Shown: piece by piece, positions 27,304-35,880 of the stretch | How positions within the stretch are numbered: the stretch's first letter is position 1 | Layout of the letters: each line of letters begins with the position of its first letter | DNA from: an uncultured Eubacteriales bacterium | GTDB lineage: Bacteria > Bacillota > Clostridia > Christensenellales > Aristaeellaceae | NCBI GenBank assembly: GCA_902781095.1 | Contig: CACZHW010000022.1 | Span: 1 to 38,436 of the forward strand | Length of the DNA stretch: 38,436 nt | Reading direction: 5' to 3' | Translations under genes and position numbers: made by a program | The notes under the pieces: generated by a model | The model's database searches: none | Told to the model about the DNA's origin: nothing | Seen by the model: the letters and a program-made list of their open reading frames with translations, nothing else

Positions 27304-27720
27304 GTGTATCACAAGGTGTCCTGCCCGAATTGCCATACGGATCAGGAACAGGTTCTCGAGCATGTCTTCGATGAAAAGGGCCTGTGCCTGTGCGGCTATA
27401 CCCAAGACGAAGGCACGACGCCGGAATTGACGTTCGTGTGTCCGGTCTCTCTGAGGCGGATCGATGCCGGAGCCTTTGCCGGGACGGCCTTCACGGCGGC
27501 CGTTCTGCCCAGGAGCATCGAGCGGATTGAAAGGGAAACCTTTGCGGGTGCCAATCAGCTGAAAGATATTTACGTTCCGGAATCCGTGAAGTATATTTCG
27601 GAATCGGCCATTCCGCTGAATCCGGGGCTGGTCGTCCATGGCGTGAAGAACAGTTTTGCGCAGACATGGGCAGAAAACCACAAGCTCCGGTTTGCTGAAG
27701 ACTACGATGAATGGGATTAA
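27304..27720 (+). CDS. Small zinc-ribbon protein with BspA-type leucine-rich repeats
   Basis: A 138-aa protein of unknown function. The N-terminus has two Cys pairs, CPNC and CLCG about 20 residues apart, that look like a zinc ribbon. From about residue 45 come two or so BspA-type (LRR_5) repeats: RRIDAGAFAG, then VLPRSIERIERETFAG, then DIYVPESVKYIS. No signal peptide is present, so unlike surface BspA proteins it may be intracellular. The start is uncertain: GTG 27304 overlaps the only ribosome-binding-like GAGG, so GTG 27316 (starting SCPNC) is a fair alternative. The promoter with an extended -10 lies just upstream. No functional link to neighbours is visible. Confidence 0.65.
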   Translation: MYHKVSCPNCHTDQEQVLEHVFDEKGLCLCGYTQDEGTTPELTFVCPVSLRRIDAGAFAGTAFTAAVLPRSIERIERETFAGANQLKDIYVPESVKYISESAIPLNPGLVVHGVKNSFAQTWAENHKLRFAEDYDEWD

Positions 27721-27786
27721 CCAAGGCCAAAGCGGGATGGAGGACGGCCTTTCGTCGATCCTCAAAGAAATAACGCACATCATCAA

Positions 27787-27815
27787 TTGACAAACCAAGC
27801 GACGGCCTGTATAAT
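27787..27815 (+). promoter_or_regulatory. Promoter of the truncated tRNA-Arg gene (perfect consensus)
   Basis: TTGACA (27787-27792), 17-base spacer, TATAAT (27810-27815). The tRNA remnant begins 13 bases later. Confidence 0.88.
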
Positions 27816-27827
27816 ACAGCCGTTCAC

Positions 27828-27871
27828 GTACTTGTAGCTCAGTTGGATAGAGCGTCAGACTCCGACTCTCA
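27828..27871 (+). pseudogene. Truncated tRNA-Arg (CCG): 5' part only
   Basis: The acceptor 5' strand (GTACTTG), D arm (AGCTCAGTTGGATAGAGC), and anticodon stem-loop (TCAGA, loop CTCCGAC, TCT) are present, giving anticodon CCG. After TCT the sequence changes to CAATTTTTATC. There is no variable loop, T arm or acceptor 3' strand, so no functional tRNA can form. From here the DNA is AT-rich. This is the pattern left when an element integrates within a tRNA gene near the anticodon. The rest of the tRNA may lie at the other end of the island, outside the window. Confidence 0.8.
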
Positions 27872-27892
27872 ATTTTTATCAAATTAATACAA

Positions 27893-27937
27893 AAATGCCC
27901 GTGACTTCCGCTGTAGGTTGTCACGGCTTTTTTAAAC
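27893..27937 (+). terminator. Terminator just inside the island
   Basis: GCCCGTGAC and GTCACGGC pair around a loop, followed by TTTTTT. It would stop transcription from the orphan tRNA promoter. Confidence 0.75.
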
Positions 27938-28126
27938 TGTGATTAATTGTTTCTTCGATAGCCATCCGAGAGCTGAACAAGATCTGTACGATTGCTCCGA
28001 AGAATAAGAATATGATCATAATCTTCGGTTAGGCGCTAAGTACCGAGCCTATAAATCCAATAAAGCCCCACAACGATTATATCATTGGGGCAGCATAGAC
28101 CATACTGCTTACCACACTTAAACCTA
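27938..28126. other. AT-rich intergenic stretch; one hairpin, no gene seen
   Basis: No reading frame with a ribosome binding site is found. GCCCCA and TGGGGC (about 28067-28095) form a hairpin that, on the minus strand, is followed by CTTTATT and may terminate the YbjQ-like gene. The rest looks like decayed or non-coding island DNA. Confidence 0.5.
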
Positions 28127-28636
28127 TCAGCCCCTCCTTCTTCTACTTGAAACACTGTCTTCGATACTCCCTGCACTCTTAATCACCTTAACTGCTGTAC
28201 CATAAATCTGAAGATAAGTGATATCAGCACCAATTGAGTTATTTGTTGCAACTGCGATGATAGCATTAGCTCCTTTTCGAACTGCTTCATATTTTATTTT
28301 CGTCAGCGCATACTCTCTTGCTTTTTCAATAAGACTAACACTTCCAGATAATTCTCTTGCCGAAAGTGACATTTTATTGACAAAATCGTCTAGCCCAGCA
28401 CCTATGGAATCTAGAAGGCTTTGCTTAAAAATGGTTTCACCAAATACAAGACCACAGTAATTGATGATGGTATATCCTTCAAAAGACTGTGCGGAGGTGA
28501 TCATCAATTCTTGCACTTTCTTCTGTTCTTCTAATTGATCTCCATATTGCTTTAACTCTTCACCAAGATCTAGCCCTGCTGATAGTCTGTTTTGAGCAAC
28601 ATCTTGCATTACATTGTCAAAATCGAAGATACCCAT
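28127..28636 (-). CDS. YbjQ/UPF0145 (heavy-metal-binding domain) family protein
   Basis: A cytosolic protein of about 169 aa. The core resembles the YbjQ/DUF74 fold, which forms a pentameric ring in solved members. Features are the strand FEGYTIINYCGLVFGETIF, the helix LIEKAREYALTKIKYEAVRKGANAIIAVA, and the end strand YGTAVKV. An N-terminal helical extension (about 1-45, LGEELKQYGDQLEEQKKVQE) precedes it, and a basic SSRRRRG tail ends it. ATG 28636 follows GGAGG closely; an ATG at 28648 is in frame but overlaps that site. The gene is AT-rich, on the opposite strand to the cas genes, and appears to be island cargo. Its function is unknown, and the metal-binding name is not proven. Confidence 0.75.
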   Translation of the reverse strand: MGIFDFDNVMQDVAQNRLSAGLDLGEELKQYGDQLEEQKKVQELMITSAQSFEGYTIINYCGLVFGETIFKQSLLDSIGAGLDDFVNKMSLSARELSGSVSLIEKAREYALTKIKYEAVRKGANAIIAVATNNSIGADITYLQIYGTAVKVIKSAGSIEDSVSSRRRRG

Positions 28637-28648
28637 ATTACCTCCCAT

Positions 28649-28946
28649 TAATCATACGCTCGATCGTGTTTGCCAAGCAGTGAGTTACCAATAAATTGAT
28701 TCGATTTAGAGCAGGCTCATTCGATCTAATATAGCTTCTTATGGTGTGGACCGAAGTAGTTTAATTATACTCTTCTTCCGATACGGATTTCAATGCGGGC
28801 AGCGGTTCTATCATTAGTTTTTAACATATAAATCCTGCCATATATGAGTTATTTGATAATCAGTCTTTTTTGCATTGGCAAATTATGGTAAAATTATATA
28901 TATCGTCTTACGCTCCAAACCCACTCAAGTCAAAGGAGCTTATCTC
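28649..28946 (+). promoter_or_regulatory. Intergenic region with the cas operon promoter
   Basis: This AT-rich region separates the divergent YbjQ-like gene from cas3. TTGGCA (28875-28880) and TATATA (28897-28902, 16-base spacer) form a good promoter for the cas operon, about 45 bases before cas3. I see no other gene in it. Confidence 0.6.
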
Positions 28947-31466
28947 ATGATGGATTCTCTCATACCGTCCTTATGGGCAAAAAGCTCTCCCCGTATGTCT
29001 CTGCGGACACACCTGATCTGTACGGGCATCGTTGCCCAGCGCTTCATGTCGGCGCCTTCTTCCCGCTCCATTCTGAGTTATTTTGAAGAGGGTTTCGAAG
29101 TCAGCAGGGCTGAAGCAATCGGTGTCATCAGCTATCTTTGTGCCCTGCACGACATAGGGAAAGCGCATCCCGTCTTTCAGCGGAAGAGCCCGGAGTGTTC
29201 GGAAGGGCTGAATCAGGCAATGCCATCCTTGTTCGATCACGAACACCTTGGCATGCCTTTCCGACACGAATACTACAGCGCGAAAGTGGCGTCCAGAATC
29301 TGGAAATGCCGTGGCGTCGATAGAAAGACGATACGCACGCTGTCCTGTGTCCTCTCGTTGCACCACCAAAAACCAAACCCCGGGCTGGCAAATCCGAGAG
29401 TAGAGAATCCCTTCTGGGAAAGCCTCCAGGACAGCCTTGAAGCAGAGCTTGCCGCAGTTTTTCTTGGCGGGAGCCCGTTAAAAACGCCCCGGCATACGGA
29501 TGCGGCTTGCATGCTTCTGACCGCGATTCTCATCCTATGCGACTGGGTTTCCTCATCCACACTGTTTGCCAATGCGGATCAGATGGCAGAGGCGGAATGG
29601 CATACGCTGGCTGACCATGCTTTACGGTTATACGGTCTGATTTCAGATGACATGCTGCCCTGGCGCACGGACTTCCACTCGCTTTGGCCGGAGATAGAAC
29701 ATCCTCGTCCGCTGCAGACAGCCTGCAATCATCTTGATTTCAATGCAGGATTGACCATCATCGAAGCTCCGATGGGGGAGGGCAAGACGGAGGCTGCGCT
29801 CTATCTGGCAGACCAGCTCTGTCATGCCCATCATAAGCGCGGACTTTATATGGCGCTTCCTTCCCAGGCAACCAGCAACCAGATGTATCAGCGCTTAAAC
29901 CTTCTCCTGGGTTCCCTGTCCTATGGTGAAGCACGGCTCCTCCACGGGAATGCAGACGTCATAGCCAATGTCCCCTCCAGCTTTCAGACGGAGGATGAAA
30001 AAGCAGCAGCCTTATGGACCCGCCCGACGCGTATGGGCCTTCTTGGGGCCAATGCAGTCGGGACGGTTGACCAGGCAATGGCGACCGTATTACTCTCCCC
30101 GTTCAGTATGATACGCCTCGTTGGCCTGGCAAACAAAACGCTGATCATCGATGAAATCCATGCCTATGACATGTACATGTCGGAGATTATCGAAGTGCTT
30201 CTCCATTGGTGTCACGATTTGAAAGTCCCGGTTATCCTCCTGTCCGCGACGATGAGACGAGAACAGCGTGAGCGTTATGTTCAATGCTATGGTTCATCTG
30301 ATCCCGGCAGCGAAGCCTATCCGCTGATAACTCAGGTGGATCTGCAGGGACACACTGCTCAGACGCCGGTGGACGCGTTTTCACACTATCATTACCGGTT
30401 CGAACCCGTAAAACAGGCGTTTGATCCCCATCGGATCGCTGAGGATGCGTTAAACAGCATCGCAGACGGCGGATGCATTGCTGTCCTGGTGAACACCGTT
30501 TCCCATGCCCAGCAGGTTTTTATCGCGTTGCAAGAATTGTCCGGCGGAGATGTCCAATTGCGGCTCTTCCACAGCCGGTATCCTTTGGGGAGAAGAATCG
30601 AGATAGAGGAAGACTGTGTCAATGCATTTGGACGGGACCGCAGCGGTCGCCCGAAAAAGGCAGTACTTGTTGCAACGCAGGTCGTAGAGCAAAGCATAGA
30701 CCTTGATTTTGACGGCATTGTTTCAGAACTCGCGCCGATTGATCTTCTCCTGCAGCGCGCAGGCAGACTGCACCGGCACAGGGATCAGCGCAGGCCTGAG
30801 GGATTTTCGGAACCCGTAATGAAAGTGCTTCTGCCGCCAGACGACGCTTCCGAAAAGCTTGAAAACCGATATGATCTGTCCGGCTACGTCTACGACCCGT
30901 ATCTTCTGTATAACACGGAACAGCAATTGAAAGAGCCCCGTACAATCCGCATACCGGAAGATATCCGGGCGCTCATCGAGGAAGCCTACTCGTCATTGAC
31001 TCCTCAAAACCGGGAGGAATGGTTTAAACGAACCGTTAAAGGGCAGCTTGAAACGGAGCAGGCAAAAGGCTGTGCCTGGCCCAAGCCTGAGGAAGACAGC
31101 TTCTTTCCTTCTGAACAGCCGGTTTTCTTCGCAGTTGAGGATCGTGAAGACGGATTCAGCTCTTCCGGTGAAGCGGCTACCCGCCTCGGAGAGAAAAGCA
31201 TGCGCATCGCCTTCTGTGACGAATCGCTCTTTAACAAAGCCGCGGAGGATCATCTGAGCCCTTCCGATATTCAGACGATCTACATGAGCAGCCTGTCCAT
31301 ACGCCCGCCGCGTTCCGGGTTTTCCGATCTCAGCCAGGTCCATATCCTGTCCAGGGGAAAACTGGCAGGCGTACACATTCTTCGCGGTACCAAACAGTGC
31401 TCCGTTGGTAATTACACCTTCAAATACAGCCCTGATCTAGGTGTTTCATGGGAGGAGTCGCTATGA
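28947..31466 (+). CDS. cas3: CRISPR-associated helicase/nuclease Cas3 (type I-E)
   Basis: Cas3 is recruited by Cascade and degrades target DNA from the R-loop. The 839-aa protein has an N-terminal HD nuclease domain with LHDIGKAHPVFQ (His68, Asp69), then a superfamily 2 helicase. The helicase shows Walker A APMGEGKTEAA (Lys280), the DEAH-variant LIIDEIHAYD (Asp402-His405), the motif LSATM, and the motif VI-like stretch LLQRAGRLHRH. All nuclease and helicase motifs look intact. ATG 28947 has AAAGGAG eight bases upstream; the open frame continues to 28875 but across the promoter. The stop overlaps the cas8e start (ATGA). It leads the eight-gene cas operon. Confidence 0.96.
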   Translation: MMDSLIPSLWAKSSPRMSLRTHLICTGIVAQRFMSAPSSRSILSYFEEGFEVSRAEAIGVISYLCALHDIGKAHPVFQRKSPECSEGLNQAMPSLFDHEHLGMPFRHEYYSAKVASRIWKCRGVDRKTIRTLSCVLSLHHQKPNPGLANPRVENPFWESLQDSLEAELAAVFLGGSPLKTPRHTDAACMLLTAILILCDWVSSSTLFANADQMAEAEWHTLADHALRLYGLISDDMLPWRTDFHSLWPEIEHPRPLQTACNHLDFNAGLTIIEAPMGEGKTEAALYLADQLCHAHHKRGLYMALPSQATSNQMYQRLNLLLGSLSYGEARLLHGNADVIANVPSSFQTEDEKAAALWTRPTRMGLLGANAVGTVDQAMATVLLSPFSMIRLVGLANKTLIIDEIHAYDMYMSEIIEVLLHWCHDLKVPVILLSATMRREQRERYVQCYGSSDPGSEAYPLITQVDLQGHTAQTPVDAFSHYHYRFEPVKQAFDPHRIAEDALNSIADGGCIAVLVNTVSHAQQVFIALQELSGGDVQLRLFHSRYPLGRRIEIEEDCVNAFGRDRSGRPKKAVLVATQVVEQSIDLDFDGIVSELAPIDLLLQRAGRLHRHRDQRRPEGFSEPVMKVLLPPDDASEKLENRYDLSGYVYDPYLLYNTEQQLKEPRTIRIPEDIRALIEEAYSSLTPQNREEWFKRTVKGQLETEQAKGCAWPKPEEDSFFPSEQPVFFAVEDREDGFSSSGEAATRLGEKSMRIAFCDESLFNKAAEDHLSPSDIQTIYMSSLSIRPPRSGFSDLSQVHILSRGKLAGVHILRGTKQCSVGNYTFKYSPDLGVSWEESL

Positions 31467-32962
31467 ATTACTCGGTTCTATACGAAAAGTGTATCCCGGT
31501 TACAATGACAGACGGTACGGAGAATGCGTTCGGAATCTACGATGCCCTGATCCATGCGCATGAGATCCAGGCCATCCAATGCAATTCGCCGCTGGAAAGC
31601 TTTGCGCTGCTTCGGCTTCTGACAGCCTTTTCAATGGACATGCTGCAGCCGAAAGGGATCGTTGACCGGCAGGATTATCTGGACTCCGGCGCTTTTGACG
31701 AAGACGAAATCAAACAGTACATCCGTCTGTGCGAAAAAGACGGTCCAAGGTTTGATCTGTTCGATGCCAGCCATCCCTTTATGCTGTCGGAGTTTGTGCC
31801 GCAGACGGACGAGAAAGCCCTGAAGTCAGCCTCTGCTCTGTCTATCGGCCGTCCCTCCGGCAACAACCACGTGTTTCTGGACCACAGGCTGGAAGAAGAT
31901 GCCGTGATGACGCCTGCGGAAGCGTTCCGAGCCACCTTGGCGCTGTATCTTTTCTGCACAGCGGGCGCCCAGGGCTATCCGTCCGGCGTTAACAACACGC
32001 CGCCTGTCTACTCCTGCATCAACGGAAAGAATCTCTACGAAACCATCATCCTGAATATGACCGCTGTCAGGGAATGCGCTCCGCTGGAATACGGCGCAGA
32101 GCTGGTGCCCTGGCGCAGGGGGCGTCCGGTTGTCCCGAAAGAGGAATCCGTCAGCATCAGTCTGCTGGAGGGGCTGACCTGGCAGCCGCGCAGAATCACA
32201 CTGTTTGCGGATGAGGACGGCCAGGTACGCCGCATATGCCTGCAACAGGGCAAAAACTTCCGTGGGAATGATTTGTGGCGGGATCCGTTCGTCAGCTATC
32301 GTTACAATGAGAAATCCGGCTGGAATTCTGTAAAACCGCAAGCCGGGCGCGCTTTATGGCGGGATGTCGGTACGCTGATCACAGATAAGAGCAAGCTGCA
32401 TTCCGCTCCGCCGCTGGTGATCCGCCAGGCCGCAGAGATGCTTGAAGAAAGCTGCCTGCTGCTTTCCATCCATTCGGTCGCGATGGTGACCAATCAGGCC
32501 TCGTACGTCGAATGGATGGAAGACGATCTTTCCCTGCCTGTTCTGTTCTTTAAAGATTACGGCAGCGCAGCTCTTCTCCGGGCAGATGTCGACGAAACGG
32601 AAAGCATGCAAAGCGGGCTCCGGAAGGCCGTCAATACGTACTTTTGCAATGATAAAAAGCATTCCGACATGCTCTCTGATCAGGCGCAAGCCTATTTCCT
32701 TTCGAGAATGCATGATGTCATCTTCGGGAAAGCCATACCGGATCTGCTGGAAATCAGCACAGACCTGTCCGTCGCCAAACAGGCAGAACACGTGCGCCGT
32801 TTCGGCAGCTGGATGAAAGAAGCCCTTGAACAGTCGTTCCGGAATGTGGTCGAATGCGGCGGAACCAAATCAGACATCCTGAGAAACCAGGTTGAGGCAT
32901 ATCGTTATGCGATGAACATCTATACGAAGAATCAAAAGGAGAGGGAGGCTGCATATGAATGA
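31463..32962 (+). CDS. cas8e: Cascade large subunit Cas8e (Cse1/CasA)
   Basis: Cas8e recognises the PAM and recruits Cas3 in the type I-E Cascade complex. At 499 aa it is the usual size. Family traits are visible: the start (NYSVLYEKCIPVTMTDGT), the region FDLFDASHPFML, TLALYLFCTAGAQGYPSG, and the middle LYETIILNMT. The C-terminal four-helix bundle is predicted from about residue 370 on. ATG 31463 has GGGAGGAG upstream and overlaps the cas3 stop; an upstream ATG at 31448 is probably part of that binding site. The next gene overlaps the end by eight bases. Confidence 0.94.
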   Translation: MNYSVLYEKCIPVTMTDGTENAFGIYDALIHAHEIQAIQCNSPLESFALLRLLTAFSMDMLQPKGIVDRQDYLDSGAFDEDEIKQYIRLCEKDGPRFDLFDASHPFMLSEFVPQTDEKALKSASALSIGRPSGNNHVFLDHRLEEDAVMTPAEAFRATLALYLFCTAGAQGYPSGVNNTPPVYSCINGKNLYETIILNMTAVRECAPLEYGAELVPWRRGRPVVPKEESVSISLLEGLTWQPRRITLFADEDGQVRRICLQQGKNFRGNDLWRDPFVSYRYNEKSGWNSVKPQAGRALWRDVGTLITDKSKLHSAPPLVIRQAAEMLEESCLLLSIHSVAMVTNQASYVEWMEDDLSLPVLFFKDYGSAALLRADVDETESMQSGLRKAVNTYFCNDKKHSDMLSDQAQAYFLSRMHDVIFGKAIPDLLEISTDLSVAKQAEHVRRFGSWMKEALEQSFRNVVECGGTKSDILRNQVEAYRYAMNIYTKNQKEREAAYE

Positions 32963-33488
32963 TTCAAAGTGGGATGTAGGCCGGTTGGATTCCGGTGCGC
33001 GAAACGCCCTGAAGCGGTGCGCCGGATCCATGCTAGGCGACGACATGAAAGCCATAGAGGCTTTCTGGCGTGCAGCAGGTTCTGTACCCAAAGGATGTGA
33101 ATCCCCGTGGTTCGCCTGCCTTTGCATGCAGTGCCTGTGGAAACCCGAGGCCGTCACCCGGATTCAGCCCTACGAGGAGTGCCTGCGGAACTGGTACCGG
33201 GACACCGAAACGAGCGACAGCCTGAAGAGCCGCGTCATTTCCCTGCTGGACATTCCATGGGGACCGGACGGCTTCCTGCTTGGCAAGCTTTGCAATTTCG
33301 CCAGGCGGATGAGGGCAGCCGACGCTTCTGCCATGCCGGATTTTTCAAAGCTGGCAGATGACCTGATGAATTGGAACAGCTCCGACCACTGGGTCCAGAG
33401 ACGCTGGATCCGAACGATCTGCGGAAACAGAAAAGACGATGCAAATCAAACAGCCCAAGAAATGGAGGATACTGAAAATGCTGATTGA
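32955..33488 (+). CDS. cse2: Cascade small subunit Cse2 (CasB/Cas11)
   Basis: Cse2 is present in two copies along the Cascade belly and stabilises the R-loop. The 177-aa helical protein has the family layout: ARNALKRCAG near the start, then FWRAAG, a basic helix, and LLDIPWGPDGFLLGKLCNFARRMR, which matches the conserved LLRxxRRM-type helix. The stretch FSKLADDLMNWN also fits. Start ATG 32955 overlaps the cas8e stop, giving translational coupling, with GGAGAGGGAGG upstream. Confidence 0.92.
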   Translation: MNDSKWDVGRLDSGARNALKRCAGSMLGDDMKAIEAFWRAAGSVPKGCESPWFACLCMQCLWKPEAVTRIQPYEECLRNWYRDTETSDSLKSRVISLLDIPWGPDGFLLGKLCNFARRMRAADASAMPDFSKLADDLMNWNSSDHWVQRRWIRTICGNRKDDANQTAQEMEDTENAD

Positions 33489-34605
33489 AGTCCACATGCT
33501 CAAGAACTATCCGCCCGTAAACCTGAACCGCGACGACAGCGGTGCCCCCAAGTCCTGCTTCTTCGGCGGCGTACAGCGCGGCCGCATCTCCAGCCAGTGC
33601 CTCAAGCGGAGCTGGCGTACGTCCGACGTCTTCCATTCTCTCGGCAGCAAAGGCATCCGCACCCGCAAGCTTCCCGAGCTTGTGGCAGAAAAGCTGCTTG
33701 CTATGGGCGTCGCGCCTGACCTTGTTGAAGAGGCACGGATTAAGATGACCGGCATTGCCAACAAAGAGGGAAAGACCACTACAGACGGCCAGACCGCGCA
33801 GATCGTCTTCTACAGCGAGGCGGAAATCGAGCAGGTCTCGAAACGCGTTTATGAGATGATCACAGAAGACGGCGACCTGAAGACCTTTAAGAAACGGAGC
33901 CCCAAAGACTTTGCCGCGATGGAGAAAGATGCGAAGCTCAATCCCATCAGCGCGGATATCGCTTTGTTCGGCAGAATGGTGACCTCTCCCTATTTCATGA
34001 ACATCGACGCGTCCATGCAGGTCGCCCATGCCATTTCCACGCACGCTGTGAACAGAGAGAGCGATTACTATACCGCTATGGATGATCTGCTGAAGGCCGG
34101 TGAAGAAACAGGCGCAGGCATGATCGGAGATACAGACTACAACAGCTGCTGCTACTACGAGTACGCATCGATTGATACGGACGCGCTCCGCGAAAACCTT
34201 AAGAACTCACCTGAGCGTGACGAGCTGATTGAGCGGCTGATCCCGGTTCTGCTTCAGGCGATGGCCTTCACCAATCCAACCGGAAAGCAGAATACTTTTG
34301 CAGGACAGATTCTGCCCAGCATGGTCATGATCGAATGCAAGACGGACAAGATCCCCCTCAGCTATGTAAACGCTTTTGAAACGCCCGTCGCCACATGGGG
34401 AAGCAATCCGAAGATCGTGGAAAACAGCATCCGCAAGTTCGTCGAGTATGTCGACAGAATGGATGATGCCTACGGGCTGTCCCTGGTGAAGAGGGGCTAT
34501 TTCGCGCCCGGCTATGAAACCATCGCCCCCGGGAAATGCGAGTTCTTTGGCAAATACAAGGATCTGCTGGATGCCTGTGCCCATTGGATCCGGGGTGAGC
34601 AGTAA
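33478..34605 (+). CDS. cas7e: Cascade backbone subunit Cas7e (Cse4/CasC)
   Basis: Six Cas7e copies form the Cascade backbone that holds the crRNA guide. The 375-aa protein opens with the typical IEVHMLKNYPPVNLNRDDSG and continues RGRISSQCLKRSWR, the conserved RNA-binding start of the family. The middle region IDASMQVAHAISTHAVNRESDYYTA is also characteristic. ATG 33478 has GGAGG nine bases upstream and overlaps the end of cse2 by 11 bases; the longer frame to 33439 lies inside cse2. Confidence 0.95.
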   Translation: MLIEVHMLKNYPPVNLNRDDSGAPKSCFFGGVQRGRISSQCLKRSWRTSDVFHSLGSKGIRTRKLPELVAEKLLAMGVAPDLVEEARIKMTGIANKEGKTTTDGQTAQIVFYSEAEIEQVSKRVYEMITEDGDLKTFKKRSPKDFAAMEKDAKLNPISADIALFGRMVTSPYFMNIDASMQVAHAISTHAVNRESDYYTAMDDLLKAGEETGAGMIGDTDYNSCCYYEYASIDTDALRENLKNSPERDELIERLIPVLLQAMAFTNPTGKQNTFAGQILPSMVMIECKTDKIPLSYVNAFETPVATWGSNPKIVENSIRKFVEYVDRMDDAYGLSLVKRGYFAPGYETIAPGKCEFFGKYKDLLDACAHWIRGEQ

Positions 34606-34606
34606 G

Positions 34607-35278
34607 ATGAGATTCCTGAAGCTAAAGCTGGAGGGCCCCCTTCAAAGCTGGGGAGAGCGCAGCAGATGGGACAGCCGCGACACCACGGCCATGCCGACGA
34701 AATCCGCCGTCATCGGGCTGCTCGGCTGCTGCCTGGGTTACCCCCGGCACTCAGAAAAACTGAACGAGCTGGATGCCGCGCTGCACCTTGCCGTCAGGGC
34801 TGACGAGCCCGGGCGAATCCTGACGGATTTCCATACCGTACAAACCGAAGAGGGAAAAACCTTTCCTACCGCATCCGGCGGGAAACGCACCGGCAATACG
34901 ATCATAACGCCGAAACAGTACCTGCAGGGGGCACGGTTCACAGTCTTCCTCTGGGGAGATGAAGAAATGCTGGCGAAGTGCGCGGAGGCGCTCCTGCACC
35001 CGCACTGGACCCCGTACCTCGGGAGACGGAATTGTGTTCCTTCTTCACCGCTGATCCCTCAGTTTATGGAAGCGGCAGATGCCGATCAGGCCGTCCGGAC
35101 AGATTGCACGGAAGACGCCGCCGTTGAGATTGAGCTGCTCTCCGGGGATACCGTCCGAGAGGACGAGCATGTCATACGACGCTTGGACAGCCTGGTAGAT
35201 GCGTCCCGCAATGAATACAAACACCGCTATGTACGCGCCTCATGGATTCGGGCAAAGGAGGAATCGGCATGTATCTGA
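34607..35278 (+). CDS. cas5e: Cascade subunit Cas5e (CasD)
   Basis: Cas5e binds the 5' handle of the crRNA and joins Cas8e to the backbone. The 223-aa protein has the diagnostic N-terminus LKLEGPLQSWGERSRWDSRDT, then TKSAVIGLLGCCLGY. The central thumb DFHTVQTEEGK and PKQYLQGARFTVFL are also seen, with GRRNCVPSSPL near the C-terminus. ATG 34607 lies one base after the cas7e stop. Confidence 0.95.
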   Translation: MRFLKLKLEGPLQSWGERSRWDSRDTTAMPTKSAVIGLLGCCLGYPRHSEKLNELDAALHLAVRADEPGRILTDFHTVQTEEGKTFPTASGGKRTGNTIITPKQYLQGARFTVFLWGDEEMLAKCAEALLHPHWTPYLGRRNCVPSSPLIPQFMEAADADQAVRTDCTEDAAVEIELLSGDTVREDEHVIRRLDSLVDASRNEYKHRYVRASWIRAKEESACI

Positions 35279-35880
35279 GCAAGATCCTGCTTGACCCGAT
35301 GCATCCCAGCGCGAGGCAGGCGCTGCGTGACCGACAGGATATGCACCGGAACGTTTTGCGGTTCTTTCCGGATGACGGCCTGCAGGAGTCCGTACTGTAC
35401 CGGGTTGTTGAAACGAAATATGAGATCCAGCTGATTGTGCTGAGCAACAGCCAGCCGGATGCAGACCGTATTCTGTCCTTCGGCGGCAAACTGTCTTCAA
35501 CCAGCGATATCAGCAGTCTACCCGATTTGTACAAGGAAGGAGCCGTTCTCCGCTTCAGTCTTCTCGCCTGTCCTTCCAAGAAGGTTGCCGCCGCGGATGG
35601 CGGAAACAGCAGGCGTGTTCTGATCCGGGAACCGGGAAAAAGGGCGGAATGGCTTTCCCGCCAGGGGCAAAAATACGGTTTCAGCGTGCTGGAATGCAAT
35701 GAGCCGTCTGCTGCCCAGCGTTTGCGCATAGGGAGAAAAAGCGGCGGTTTTGATCTCAATGCGATTGACCTGAGCGGTGTGCTCCGTATCGACGATGCTG
35801 CTCTGTTCTGGGTTTCTTGGAGAAAGGGTATTGGACCCGAGAAAGCATACGGTCTTGGCCTTATGCTGCTATCCAGATGA
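35269..35880 (+). CDS. cas6e: CRISPR RNA endonuclease Cas6e (Cse3/CasE)
   Basis: Cas6e cuts the CRISPR precursor at the base of the repeat hairpin and stays bound to the 3' handle. The 203-aa protein starts MYLSKILLDP and has His26 in DMHRNVLRFF, at the same position as the catalytic His of Thermus thermophilus Cse3. The C-terminal glycine-rich loop WRKGIGPEKAYGLGLMLL is the conserved RNA-binding motif. ATG 35269 has GGAGG upstream and overlaps the cas5e end; the stop overlaps the cas1 start. The repeats in the array have a perfect hairpin, as expected for this enzyme. Confidence 0.95.
   Translation: MYLSKILLDPMHPSARQALRDRQDMHRNVLRFFPDDGLQESVLYRVVETKYEIQLIVLSNSQPDADRILSFGGKLSSTSDISSLPDLYKEGAVLRFSLLACPSKKVAAADGGNSRRVLIREPGKRAEWLSRQGQKYGFSVLECNEPSAAQRLRIGRKSGGFDLNAIDLSGVLRIDDAALFWVSWRKGIGPEKAYGLGLMLLSR

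Noticed and set aside
27828..27940. Group I intron inside tRNA-Arg
   Set aside because: Known tRNA introns sit in the anticodon loop and are followed by the 3' exon. Here the break is in the 3' strand of the stem and no 3' tRNA half is found downstream.
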